Of a DNA stretch of 64,000 nucleotides, positions 10,958 through 22,530 are shown one piece after another. The position numbers and the translations under genes are program-made. The notes under the pieces are model-generated. The model made no database searches. It saw nothing but the letters and a program-made list of their open reading frames with translations, and was not told the DNA's origin. Source of the DNA: Congeria kusceri. Its lineage: Eukaryota; Mollusca; Bivalvia; Myida; Dreissenidae. Within the stretch, counting starts at the first letter, position 1. Each line of letters opens with the position of its first letter. The stretch covers positions 3,932,701 to 3,996,700 of the forward strand of contig CM051026.1 in NCBI GenBank assembly GCA_027627225.1, in the 5' to 3' direction.

Positions 10958-13039
10958 TTTTCAACATGTTTCATAGACGGCCCTTAAAATGACTTGTCCA
11001 TTTGATGACAGTTAATATTACCATTAGAAGTACAGTTATTTATGGAAAGAATGAAACATGAGAAAATCAACACTGTTTTTAACAATAGAGTGACATTTGT
11101 CTTTAACATTTGATGCGCAGGCACGATGTGCACGAGGAACATTTCCCGCCGTTTTTGCAAGAACAAAGCATGTATATAATATAAACATATTTTAATCAAG
11201 ATCTTTACAATTCACCAATTATCCAGTCAGTACTATGTTCAACAGCTGTAACGATTAAAACAGTGTTAAAACACTAAATACATGCCCATATGAACATAAT
11301 TAATCGAATAAAAAAGGCTCCATCAGTAGATCGAGTGTAACCTAAAGATTCGAGAACGACGAGAATAGTGGGTTTGGACATGACGTCACTGTGCGAATGT
11401 GATGGACTGGACATAAACATCCGGAAAAAATCATTACTTTCAGTTTTGCAACAACAATGATGCTTTTGCTTTTAAAAGGCTAGAGGTATGCCGTTCAAAC
11501 GGTGATGTTTCGTTTAAACTTGTACAAAAAATTGAAAACATCTTAGCCTTAAATTTAATAGCTAAAACGCACCAGATAATGTCATTTGACACATGCCGCA
11601 AAAAAAATTGACGTACGGAGGGGATACCCCTCCCTAACCCACCCCTCTCGGGATGGGGACCCCAAAAAAAATCCTGTGGAAGGCACTGGATGTACATTTT
11701 CAGGTGGCATTTGTAACAAATAATATCATTAGTAACAAGATCTTCTTGCGGGCACATCGAAACGAGGATGTGGGGACAGACAGCTTTGTCTTGTATACAC
11801 TTAAAAGAGAAAGTCATGGTTGCATTTTGTTGATGATATATATTTTCGCGACAAAATGAGAATTTCTTATTTGCCTTGTATTTTGTTTCTGTCACAATTG
11901 TAATGCAATAATTTAACACACACTAGCAGTTCAGTTTATATCTGATAAATTTCATATATACATGAAGATTTAGCATTTACACAGAGTTGAATATTTAAAA
12001 AAAAAATATGTTAAAACTGGTTTCTCATTTTTAATAAGAATTAAGACTTAATAAGAATCCAGACAATTAACGTCATATTATTTGGACTTTTCTCTTGATA
12101 TAGTTAAATTTAATATGTTTTTCGAGACCTCACGGCAATTATTTTCAAAATTTGCGTTGTGTGGTTAGATTAAGCTCGTTTTGCAAGGTCTGTGTTCGGG
12201 CAGTTGTGGATTCCAGTCCTGCACAGGTCAACTCGTCTTCTTTTAAAAAGGCATCTCACTTTACATTTTGTAAATCCATACAAGTATACAACTTTGTGGT
12301 AAAATCAATTTTAATGATGCCGTTAAAATATATGCATCTATTACACTTATTTACTCTGTAAAATTCATAAATACAAATGGTTGAACTGCATATAAAACAT
12401 TGGTGTAATAAAACAGTTTATACCATGTTTGACGTCTTATTCTAACTTCACATAATAGTGTGTTTTAATGTTGTTATTAAATTGCTAATGGGAAATCGTT
12501 CGTTGTGTTAAGATTTGAACACTTTTTTTTTTTTTTTCGACCTGCCAGTGGACATGTTCCCCAAAAAATTTTGTAAACCAGAAAATAAAAAAGGACTGGC
12601 CCTATGTAGGACGCGAAAATATGTGTTAACTTGAAAAGAAATCTTTACATCCTTATATTTAAATCCTTCCTTTAACACATCCACATGTGTAAATAACAAA
12701 ATATTTGCCCATAATTCATGTGAAATTTCATCATGATAAAGGACAAACAAATCTTTTTTGTGTGTGTTACCTATTTTATTACACAGCTGTTAGAGTGTTC
12801 TCCCCTTGTAAACAATATCAACAATAAAATAAGAGCATATCTAAATGTAAAGCCAATGTGAAAAAATCGGCTGTAAAGTATTGAACAATCGTATTTACAC
12901 TTTCATTTTCGAAAAAAAAAATATATATTTTACAATTGGGAATTTTCGGGTCAGAATTGGGAAAAATTATGCATATTTGGCATTGGGAACGGGTCAGACT
13001 ATTGGACCAGTGAGAGCAGTAGAAAAAGGCCTTCATACC
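10958..13039. other. Intergenic, no gene recognised
   Basis: AT-rich. It holds a single CRE-type palindrome TGACGTCA at 11381-11388 and a short GC-rich patch at about 11610-11660 with GGGGATACCCC. Frames in this stretch, including a 159-codon minus-strand frame, show no domain or splice context I can support. Confidence 0.5.
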
Positions 13040-13157
13040 TAATCAGGAAGTGCTCAGTGTATTGAAATTGTATGAATTCTACTTTTATTGCAGTTTAATG
13101 AACTGTGAAGTTGTTTATTTTGTATTTGATGCATACAATGCTTCTCTGTTATTGCAG

Positions 13158-13269
13158 AGTGCTGAAGGCTACACCTCAGGTGGCACCTGTACGCGTGACT
13201 GGAACCCTGAAGGAACGCCCTGTGATGAGTGCTTTGATGACTGCCACCTGCAGCCAAATAGCACCCAAG
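13158..13269 (+). CDS. Cysteine-rich exon, copy A (partial gene)
   Basis: A 112-bp internal exon candidate with a pyrimidine-rich acceptor (TTATTGCAG|AG) and donor CAAG|GTTTGT. In the frame starting at 13158 it encodes EGYTSGGTCTRDWNPEG, then TPCDECFDDCHLQPNSTQ, with four clustered cysteines. The copy at 34207-34318 keeps the splice sites, the CDECFDDC core and exon length, though most of the differences change residues, which argues for relaxed or diversifying change. The alternative frames are also open, so the frame rests on the conserved cysteine pattern. I recognise no family and found no partner exon. It could be part of a secreted or extracellular cysteine-rich protein, or a relic. Confidence 0.4.
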
Positions 13270-13443
13270 GTTTGTTGAAATATGAAAACCTAAATATTTA
13301 ATATCTACAAGGTTATTGTCATTCTTTCTGAAGGGTGGAGAAGTCTTGTATTGCCTTACTTGTTTGCTTTTGACAAATGATTTATGCAGCTTGTTTGTAA
13401 TGTACAGTACCAGTAATTGCATGTAATACTGACAAGATTTCAC

Positions 13444-13485
13444 TTGTCCGTACCAGCTCTGGGACAAGCTGGGCAATACGGACAA
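13444..13485. other. Inverted repeat conserved between duplication copies
   Basis: TTGTCCGTA (13444-13452) and TACGGACAA (13477-13485) form a perfect 9-bp stem, with an inner AGCT/AGCT pairing. The same arms occur at 34464-34472 and 34497-34505 in copy B, where flanking sequence has diverged more. It may be a hairpin relic of a transposon end. Confidence 0.45.
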
Positions 13486-14080
13486 TTGATTTTGACATCC
13501 CTGTTTCTTTTACTTAAAACAAAAAATAAAAACCCAGAGTGGGATGATACTATTTCAGTCAGAAAAAAAGTAGGTTATCATTCACTCTATCAGGGCATCA
13601 CATGAACAATCTTATATGTATAAAATCACCTGACAAGAGTAAAGGTTCAATGTAACAATCACAGGACGTCTAGGATCATCGTCCAGAATGACCTTGAAAA
13701 TGTCGTCGGTCAGATTAATGACTTAAAATATTTATCTTAACGTTAGATAGTAATGATACGGATTTTAAACTAGTCCTCTGTCATGTACTAAATAAAACAG
13801 ACATTGTACCGTGATTTTCGATTTATCTGCATGAAATGACCCATGTATGTCAACGGTAACGATAAAGGGCCATTAAATGTTGTATTCCTATGTCTCATTT
13901 CATTCATACATTTCAAATGAAAGGTTAATATGTGTCTATGGACATGTTCACAGATTGGCAAATTGATAAAAAATTCAAAATTTTTGTCATAGAGACCAAT
14001 AAGAAAAAATAGAAAAAATACATGATATATAAACAAGCAAAATAACACTAGTGACAAAGAAATATATTTGGAATATAGAG

Positions 14081-16394
14081 TTTTTAGCTCACCTGAGCAC
14101 AACGTGCTTGAGCTTTTGTGATCGCTTTTTGTGCGTCATGAATTGTGAATCGTTCGTCTTCAACAATTACCTTGTAAACACTCTAAAGGCTACATTTGTT
14201 GCCCAATCTTCATGAAATTTGGTCAGAACATTTGTCCTAATGATATGTCGGCCGATTTTGAAACTGGGTCATGTGGGGTCAAAAACTAGGTCACTAGGTC
14301 AAATTGAAGAAAAAGCCTGTTAACACTCTAGAAGTCACATTTTGTGCCTTATCAACATGACACTTGCTCAGAACGTTTGTTCTTATGATATCTCGGCCGA
14401 GTTTGAAAATGGTTCCGGGCCTTTGAAAAACATGGCCGTCAGGGGTGTGTGTGTGTGGGGGGGGGGTCAGTTTACCTTATATGGTTATAGGAAAACCCTG
14501 TGAACACTCTGGAAGTCACATTTTTTGCTCAATCAACATGAAACTTGCTGAGAACCTTTGTTATGATGATATCTGATATCTGCCGAATTCAAAAATGGTT
14601 CTGGTTCGGTGAAAACCGTGGCTGCCAGGGGGCGGGGCAGTTTTCCTTATATGGCTTTAGGAAAAGCGTGTGAACACTGTACAAGCCACATTTTTTTACC
14701 AATTTTCATGAAACTTGGTCAGAACATTTGTTTTAATGATATCTCGGATGAATACGAATCTGGGTCATGTGGGGTCAAAAACTAGGTCAAGAGGTCAAAT
14801 TGAATAAAAAGCTTGTTAACACTCTCGAAGTCACATTTTTTGCCCAATCTTCATTAAACTTTGTCAGAACATTTGTCCCAATGATATTACGGCTGAGTTT
14901 GAATCTGGGTCATGTGGGGTCAAAAACTATGTCGTGGTAAACCCGGGCTTAAATCATAGCTTGTGCGTAAAGTGTCATCCCGGATTAACCTGTGCAGACC
15001 CCAGAGGCTAATCCTGGACAACACTTTGCACCAAAAGTGGATTTATGTTTAGAAGAGACTTCCTTGAAACAGACAATACCATAAAAGCGAAAAGTATCAT
15101 CCCGGAATAGCCTGTGAAGTCGGACGACACATTTCACACATGCATTAAGCCCAGGTTTCCCACGACACGCCAACTATGCATTTGCATGGAGTGCTGAAAG
15201 CTAAATGAGTGTATTAATTAGGCAGGGATGTTTGGGTTCTACTAAAAATAGGAGGAAATATTTATTCGAGTTGGGGGATTTATTAGGGAATATACGGTAT
15301 ACAGAATTTGAATGGCTTGGCTTCAATGTATGGTTGTGCGGTATTTGAAACTTCATACATATTGTGTTGCCGTTAGAATGCCCATTATATTTAGGGTTAT
15401 CAAATTTATACTTGCTAACAATGAATTATTGTGAAACATTATAAGCTATCTTTTTTAAAGACGCTTTCTACAGTTTTTTCCCTTTCGTGAAATTTTTTCA
15501 TTTTTACATCTTTTGCAGATCGTTAAATGCCTAAGACAATGAAACGATAAAAATGGGGGTCACCGCATTGGATTTTTGGAAAATGCATGTAAATGACCTA
15601 CCCGTGAATGCATGTTAAGAAATTTTGATGCTGTTTTTTGTTTTAGCAAAAAAATAGTATTGACCATTGATTGGTACAAAATAACGACATCCTATTGGTT
15701 GAAATGGGTAATTATAAGAAAGCAATCTGTTACATAGTGAAAAAAAAAAATACTTGCCAAAAAATGCTTTTCATTCTTTTTTAACGAAACAATTCTACAT
15801 TTTGTAATCGTATACAAGTTTGGTTTTGACTATAGAAAACAATATGTTAATTGAAAATTCCAGAATTTTTGATATTTATTACATTATTATATTCTTAACA
15901 AATTGCACAAAAGAAAACCGTGCTTGATTTTGAGGAAAAATATGTAGTTTACATGTGCGTATTGGACATTTTTCTGTAAAAAACCGGATGGAATGACAGT
16001 CATAATATATAACACTATTATACACTTATAAAAGTAAATAGATATATATTATATATAATTATTTTAGTAACAGCAGTTGATTATGACTAAGTACAAAACG
16101 TTATTTCAGCCAAAACACTTTCACAATAATCGGAAGCATGTGCACAGCTATATGCGAGTCCAATGTTCAGTCAAAAACTAGGTCACTAGGTCAAATTGAA
16201 GAAAAGGCATCAATATTGATTTGTACTTCAAAATTTTGAATGTCTGTTGTCACTTAAGTTTTTCAAACCATGATGATTAAGGTCGCATATCCATCAGTCT
16301 GTATCATTATATCCATATCGGTGTAAAAATCTAAACACATGGAAAATTGTTCGACTAATAAAACTCAGGTGAGTCACCCATGGCCCTCTTGTTT
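14081..16394. mobile_element. Dispersed element, TTTTTAGCTCACCTGAG family
   Basis: It starts TTTTTAGCTCACCTGAGCAC and ends with CTCAGGTGAG (16364-16373) followed by GGCCCTCTTGTTT. The inner words CTCACCTGAG/CTCAGGTGAG are inverted copies. The left 850 bp consist of degenerate units of about 170 bp with AACACTCTAGAAGTCACATT, TCATGAAACTTGGTCAGAAC and GGGTCATGTGGGGTCAAAAA. It is interrupted by the MITE at 14930-15171. There is no coding capacity. This start and end are very common in bivalve genomes. The right-hand 1.2 kb (15172-16394) has no clear units except a short return of AAAAACTAGGTCACTAGGTC near 16175. Confidence 0.7.
14930..15171. mobile_element. Palindromic MITE (GTCGTGG...CCACGAC)
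   Basis: The ends are inverted: GTCGTGGTAAACCCGGGCTT at the left and AAGCCCAGGTTTCCCACGAC at the right. Inside, GTGCGTAAAGTGTCATCCCG with TAACCTGTGCAG and its mirrored counterpart near 15088-15140 make a long foldback. A second copy is at 62125-62350. It is nested in the element at 14081-16394. It is non-autonomous, with no coding frame. Confidence 0.8.
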
Positions 16395-16469
16395 ATGAAA
16401 AATCATAAAACGAAATGGATTACATTCTAAGGTGTTCCATAACGCTTCAAAATTCACTACCATGACTAT

Positions 16470-16545
16470 TAGTCACGATAGCTGAGTGGTTAGTCCGATT
16501 TTGTATCGCAGCAGTCGTAGGTTCGAGTCCCGACGAAGGCAAATC
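16470..16545 (+). repeat. tRNA-like sequence (SINE head or tRNA relic)
   Basis: An A-box-like TAGCTGAGTGGTTAG and a B-box-like GGTTCGAGTCC occur at tRNA spacing, with an anticodon-like CGA/TCG stem between. The acceptor and T stems do not pair properly, so it is not an intact tRNA gene. An A-rich stretch follows (about 16550). Confidence 0.5.
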
Positions 16546-18262
16546 TTGTAAAAAAAAAATTATTTTTTATAATTTTTTTTTTGGTTAGTCCATCTGCTTT
16601 AGGTTTTGCAGTTATGACATTAAATGTCATTTTTAAAAAATGCCAAAAAATGTGGATAAGTCCCTTTAAAATGCATAGCACATCGAGGCCACAAAATTAA
16701 TAATTCCACTTAAACCTCAGCACTTAAAAATTTTGCAAGAATATTTAAGGCAGAATATGGAGACAATGTTTTTGTATCCACATCGGTTGTTAATAGATAT
16801 TAGCAATTATAAGTGAAATGCATATCAGAACATTTAAAGTTTCATATATCATTACAATAATTCAGAATTAAAAAGGCAGGTATGAAAATGGTCCCTTTAA
16901 ATGACAGTCACATGCAACTTTATATATATGTGCCACCTTATTAGGACAATTATCTTTCTATATCACAATAACTATGTGATTTAAAAATTGTCTGAGTGTT
17001 TATCATAGAAATGGTGATGCAGACAGATACAGTCCAAAGTTGTTTGATTAGTTGACGTGTTCTAAATTCATATCAATAGATACATTTACTTGTGCACGAA
17101 CAATATAGGTCTCTCCTGAAACTAGGTAATCTTGCTCTGAAAGGCTTTTCTTATGCGCATGTGTACCGGAAGAATTTTACTCTCTGAAGCCTATATTCTG
17201 GCTGATTGATTGACATTGTATTTTCACATACCAGACAATTTATTTTGAGCAATTTAATCACAAAATACCAGCTGAAAGCATTTCCATTTTATATTGCTTA
17301 CCTGTATATTAAATGGACTGAACTCCAGCAGCCAATTGTATAAACACTGGTTATAATATACCTAGGTAAATCACTTACCGCGGTCAAAATCTTGGTAAAA
17401 AACCGCGGTAGATTTTCACTTGTATAAAGCTTTTTACCGTGCGGTATCTTAACCATGGTAATTGAGCGATTTTTACCTGGGTTGTTTTACCCAGAATTCT
17501 AATATTTCCAAACGATCGGAGTAAGAAATCAAAATGGCCGAAATGAATGAAATTGAAGGAAAGAAATACTAGTCATGATATCTGATTAAAAGCCTTCACA
17601 CAGTCATAAGTTAAACAATGATATATTTGCAAAAATATGTATAAAAAAATGTACATTGTCAAAAAACACACAAGCACTATACTGAAATGAGGATACTCGA
17701 CACATCAATATTTCAACAAATTTAAACTTATTATGAACAGATTTGTAGATCTGCTTCTTCAGCTATTAGGAGATAAATACGATGTAAATCTTTAAATTAA
17801 TTTTGTATATCTCCTATAATCTGTATCTAGCCTTTTACATGAATTATACTAAAATACTTTTAACCATTATCTGAAGTTGGGTCCATATAGATTATTATAA
17901 AAACATTGCTTGTTAACCCATTACCACTGCATGACTCACCACGACGCATTATTAGTTGACCACCTATTGACGCCTATGGACGCAATTATCGATCTATAAA
18001 TGATGCCGCACACCGACGCATTTCTAATCTCCTAACTATAGACGCACTGCGACGCACTCCAATTTAGATTCAAAACAACCTATTTTAAGTTTGTATTACG
18101 TCATATCGGGATATACCGATGGAAAATTCAAACTCTCCTTAACAATTTCCGGTAAAAAACGCACATGGTTACTATTAAAAGTATGTCTTAAAATAACGAT
18201 CCAATCATATAACCCATGCGCGAGTCGACCCTTGAACTTCCTCTGCAAAACAGCAAGCCAAG

Positions 18263-18457
18263 ATGGACGACGCGTTGCATACTACTAATGTTAATTATAC
18301 GAATTCTGACGATAGCGGCTCAGAATTTTCAGGATTTGCACCTGAGGACATTCCTTCAGACATTGACGTTTCTTACGAATCAGAAACTACTGAAAGTGAG
18401 TCGGATTCAGACGATGAACCGTTGACAGAATGGACATCAACATTTTCTCCATTGATG
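18263..18457 (+). pseudogene. piggyBac transposase, exon 1
   Basis: The start codon at 18263 opens 65 codons rich in Asp, Glu and Ser (ESESDSDDEPLTEW), as in the acidic N-termini of piggyBac transposases. It ends on a codon boundary before a GTATGT donor. The first residues are MDDALHTTN. The intron runs to 18940 and ends TTATTTTCAG. The exon is intact, but the gene as a whole is broken downstream. Confidence 0.75.
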
Positions 18458-18940
18458 GTATGTACATGTATCAATTTGTATACGACTTTTTATAATAAAA
18501 TACAGTTTTCACGTTGCAGTCGTTGAGTGTTGTTTTTCCTGTTGAAGATTATAATATATATTTAGAATAGTACACGATTTTGATCGCGAAAATAATTAGT
18601 ACACATCGGGTTTCAAGACACGAAAGTAGGTCAACTGAAAAAAAGTGCTGCTACATGTATACAATTTTTACGTCAGTGTATACTTACCAGGATAAAAAGC
18701 ACAGACTCGTCAGATGAATATTTTATTACGCACAGTTGTATTAATGAATGTATATTTTCACTAATAAAAAATATATTATGAATATTACATATGCAATATT
18801 ATATATAATATAAAGTGAAATAAAATTATAAAAGAACAAACAGGTTATATGGGATTATATATATATATGCATAAAATCTGATGTATACATATGATTTTTA
18901 TACAATTATTTCACAATATTTTTACAATTTTTATTTTCAG

Positions 18941-20437
18941 TTTAATGACTTTGTCGAGCAGCCAGGCCCCAACCTTCCGCACGACTTTGATGACGAATTG
19001 GCTTCTCCTCTGGACTTCTTCTCGTTAATGTTCCAGCCCATAATGTACGCTGAAATAGCAAGACACACAAACAATTATGCGAAATGGAAAATGGAAACTG
19101 AAAGGAGGCATGATCCTAGATGGACAGAAACTGATGAGGCCGAAATTAGAGCGTTCATTGGACTGAACATCTTCATGGGAGTCAACGAGTTGCCAACCAT
19201 TGAAAGGTACTGGAGCGAGAACATTTTCATAGGAAATCAAGGTTTCAAATCAGTCATGACATCTAATCGGTTCCAGAAACTCAACCAGTACTTCCATGTG
19301 TCGGACCGAGCATCTGAGCCCCCACGTGGATCGCAGAATTATGATAAATTATATAAAGTGCGTCCAGTCATTGAGCATGTGTCAGAAACATTTGAAGCTG
19401 GTTACACTCTAGGTAAACAAGTTGCGGTAGACGAGGCTATGGTGAAATTCTATGGACGAAATTCAATGAAACAATATATGCAGGCCAAACCCATAAAACG
19501 TGGTATTAAAATATGGATGTTGTGCGACTCGAACACTTATTACTGTTCCAAGTTCAGTGTTTACCTCGGCAAACAAAACAATACAACAGAAAATGGACTT
19601 TCGTACAATGTAGTAAGAAACATGACGAGCGACATTCGTGGAACTTACCGGGAAGTCTATTGTGATAATTATTTCACAAGTGTCGCCCTGATGGAGAAAC
19701 TACTGGACGATGGTTTGTACTCCTGTGGGACTGTTCGTGTGAACAGAAAGCAGTAACCTGCCTCACTGAAGAAACCGAAAGATCTCCGGGAACGTGGCCA
19801 GTTCAAGATCCTGCAGAAACGCAACTCTAACGTCACTGCGTCAGTCTGGCGCGACAAGAGGCTTGTTCACCACGTCAGTACACTGAGCGACCCCACCCTG
19901 TCGCTTCCAGCACAGCGTAGGACCGGAGCTGAAATTCTGCACCTGCAGCAACCCCATGCCGTGAAGGTTTACAACCAGTACATGGGTGGGGTTGACGTCC
20001 ACGATCAATACCGCCTGTGCTATGATGTGGGACGCAACTCCAAGAAATGGTGGAGGTGCTTGTTTTGGTTTATGGTCAACAGTGCCATCGTCAATGCCTA
20101 CCTCATTTTCGAGGAAACGAGCAAACGTAGAAATTCGAAGAAACGTTTCGCCCACCTGGACTTCCGCGAGGAACTGGCATTTCGCTTGATTGGAGGCTAT
20201 AGTAAAAGGAAGCGAGCTAGTCAGGGGCAAGCACTAGTAGGCATGATGAACAAGGAGAATGTGGGACCTCATGTTCACGGTCTTCTGCCAGGCAAAAGGC
20301 GCCGTTGTAAGTACCACAGCCTGGTACTGAAAGAGCGAACTGACACACGGTATGGTTGTACTACGTGTATGACTCCTTTGTGTGACAAAGGATGTCACAA
20401 TTTGTGGCACAACATGACAGTGCCTGCAGCTATTTAG
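18941..20437 (+). pseudogene. piggyBac transposase, exon 2, with one premature stop
   Basis: This encodes the DDE_Tnp_1_7 catalytic body. Counting from exon 1, the catalytic Asp residues are in VAVDEAM (229), EVYCDNYF (307) and YMGGVDVHD (417, with a second Asp at 420). The first two are 78 residues apart, the same spacing as D268 and D346 of the canonical enzyme. A cysteine-rich C-terminal domain follows (CTTCMTPLCDKGC). A TAA at 19754-19756, residue 337, cuts the protein before the third Asp. Both sides of it are in one frame and read as a continuous family protein, so this is a single nonsense change, possibly Leu TTA to TAA. Full length would be about 562 residues, normal for the family. 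Confidence 0.9.
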
Positions 20438-21004
20438 GAACTGGTGAACTTGTAAAAAAATAGTGAAAAAAATAGAAAAATGATAAAAAGAAAAATAACA
20501 GTATTATTATTTGGATTCAAGAGAGAACAGTGTATGTCTGTGTATATTTTGGTCAATTCACATATTATTTATTTTTAATTATTTATGGTTGTATTTCATT
20601 CTTGCAGATAGTGTATATAAATGTAAATATATGATTTGTTTGCTTCTTATATACAGAAAACAAACATGCATTCAAATAAAATTATTGTTTTCATTACAAG
20701 TGTGTTCATTTTATTCACTACTATTAACCTTATTACTTGGTCTATTTCAAAACAAAAAGCACCATTGAAAAGCATTTTTAATTAGCTACAATTTATACAT
20801 TCACACTTTTGCTGTATGATCAACAACAAGGGCCATAAAACCAGCCAGAACCACAAGACCCCCTAGAGTGGATTAATATCCAATTAGCCTCTATTGGGCG
20901 GGTGTTAACTATCAGCCTGATGCCTATTGACAACAGATACTGATTATTGATTATTATCAGTGGTGGAGATTAGCAGATTAGCTGGGTATGCAAGTGGTAA
21001 TGGG
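20438..21004. other. piggyBac 3' non-coding region
   Basis: AT-rich sequence between the transposase stop and the right inverted repeat. An AATAAA-type signal (AAATAAAATT) sits near 20674. No further gene is seen. Confidence 0.6.
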
Positions 21005-21732
21005 TTAAATGTGTGTCCTTTTCAGAAGAACAAAAACAAAATAAGGATAAACTTGCATTTCATATTAAAAACATAAACAGAGTACAGAAAACAACTCCTG
21101 AAAATATGCAAGTATTTCACACTAAAAAATATGCATGTATTTCACGCTAATTAAATTAAATCTATTCAGCACTCTTTTACTACCATCATTTCAAAGATTG
21201 GCATTCTTTTTGAAATACCATTTGGTGTCTCTAATATGATTCCGATTCAGACTCATCAACCCTTCACGATGACGTGTACAATTTGTCATCGAATCTATTC
21301 TGGGTCAGTAGACTTGTAGAAATCATGGAGTGTACATGAAGATGCAAATTTTGATAACTTTATACTTGAATTTACATTTAAAGTATGGCTATATTTATGC
21401 GTTGATCTATATTCATAGATGAATGTCCGCCATGCTTGTTGTGGTTAAAATACTTTAACCACGGTAAGCTAGGTGGGTAAAAATATACCGCGGTAAGTGC
21501 GTGGTCAATTTTTTGGAAATTGTTTATACAAACCGTTTTACCTATGGTAGGGTTCAGGTTACTGCGGTATCATTGTTTACCGCGGTAAGAAATGTTTATA
21601 CAATTGGCTGCAAATGGTCCAATCGTAAAAACGAAAGAAAATTTTCAACAATACATGATTTTCTTAAATAATTGTATAGAACCCTTTAAAAAATTTGACA
21701 CGTTTGTTTACATTTACTTGAAAAACAATGGT

Positions 21733-22508
21733 TATACCCCCACAAACAAAGTTTGGGGCGGGGGCTATATAGGAGTGAGCTTGTCGGTCTGTTGGTTTTT
21801 GGTTTCCGGATGATAACTCAAGAACGGCTTGACATATTGAATTAATTATTGGTACACATGTGTCACATCATACAATACAGTTCAAGTTTGATGTTGGTTA
21901 CAAACCACTAAATTTTGACTTATAATTCCCTAAAAACATGATTTTTGTATGATAACTCAATAATGGCTTGACATATTCAAATAATTCTTGGTATACATGT
22001 GTAGCGTCAGAAAATACGGTTCGAATTTGTTTACAAACCACTAAATTTTGATTGAGTAATGGCCCTTTATTTGACTTAAATTCCCTAAAAACATGGTTTC
22101 CTGACGATAACTCAACAATGACTTGACATATTTAAATAATTATTGGTAAACATGTGTAGCATCATAAAATACAGGTCAAGTTTGACTTTGGTTACAAACC
22201 ACTAAATTTTGACTTAGTTATGGCCCCCCTAATTGACTTAAATTCCCGAAAAACATGGACAATAACTCATGAAAGGCTTCACATATTTAACTTATTTTTG
22301 GTACTTAGGTGTAACATCATGAAATACAGATCAAGTTTAACTTTGGTTACAAACCACTAAATGTTGACAGAGTTATGGCTCCCATTGGAATATTTTTTTT
22401 TCAAATACACTGTTGACCATTCTCTGTCCATTTCTTTCGAATGGATGCCATAGTTTTGTCACAAGGCCAAATTGTGGGGTATATCCGTCACTCGTGACAA
22501 TTCCAGTT
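21733..22508. mobile_element. Dispersed element, TATACCCCC family
   Basis: It starts TATACCCCCACAAACAAAG, followed by GGGGCGGGGGCTATATAGGA, and ends GGGGTATATCCGTCACTCGT with GACAATTCCAGTT. The interior consists of about four degenerate units of roughly 155 bp containing GATAACTCAA, GGCTTGACATATT, ATTATTGGTACACATGTGT and GGTTACAAACCACTAAATTT. It is non-coding and typical of bivalve genomes. Confidence 0.65.
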
Positions 22509-22530
22509 AGTCCGAACCGGGTTTCACTTG

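Larger units (their letters stand above)
13040..17305. repeat. Segmental duplication, copy A
   Basis: Sequence here matches 34090-35915 in the same orientation across exon and non-exon parts. Examples are the run from AGGAAGTGCTCAGTG through the 112-bp exon, the TTGTCCGTA...TACGGACAA hairpin, AATAAAGGGCCA, ATGAAAATGGTC, GACAGATACAGT, GTTGTTTGATTAGTT and ACAAAATACCAGCTGAAAG. Copy A carries about 2.7 kb that copy B lacks, between about 13925 and 16670, including the transposable element at 14081-16394. That insertion therefore came after the duplication, or was lost from B. Confidence 0.85.
17913..21008 (+). mobile_element. piggyBac transposon with TTAA target duplications
   Basis: TTAA at 17913-17916 and 21005-21008 bracket terminal inverted repeats CCCATTACCACTGCAT (left) and ATGCAAGTGGTAATGGG (right, inverted), identical apart from one extra base. 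GACGCA words recur just inside the left end. It contains a spliced transposase gene. The clean ends and duplications show a complete insertion, placed inside the outer element. The transposase carries a premature stop, so this copy should not be autonomous as it stands. Confidence 0.95.
17328..21611. mobile_element. Outer inverted-repeat element, hosting a piggyBac
   Basis: GCAGCCAATTGTATAAAC at 17328-17345 is matched by its inverted copy ending at 21611. Inside both ends, words of the form TACCGCGGTA are repeated (TTACCGCGG, AACCGCGGTA, TACCGTGCGGTA on the left; TATACCGCGGTAAG, TTTACCGCGGTAAG on the right). Without the piggyBac it would be about 1.2 kb. A short frame starting MAEMNEIEGKKY near 17534 stops at once. 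I see no clear target duplication. The superfamily is unknown. Confidence 0.6.

Noticed and set aside
13054..13485. 143-codon minus-strand frame over the cysteine-rich exon
   Set aside because: The plus-strand reading has good splice sites and a conserved cysteine pattern in both duplication copies; the minus-strand frame is a shadow.
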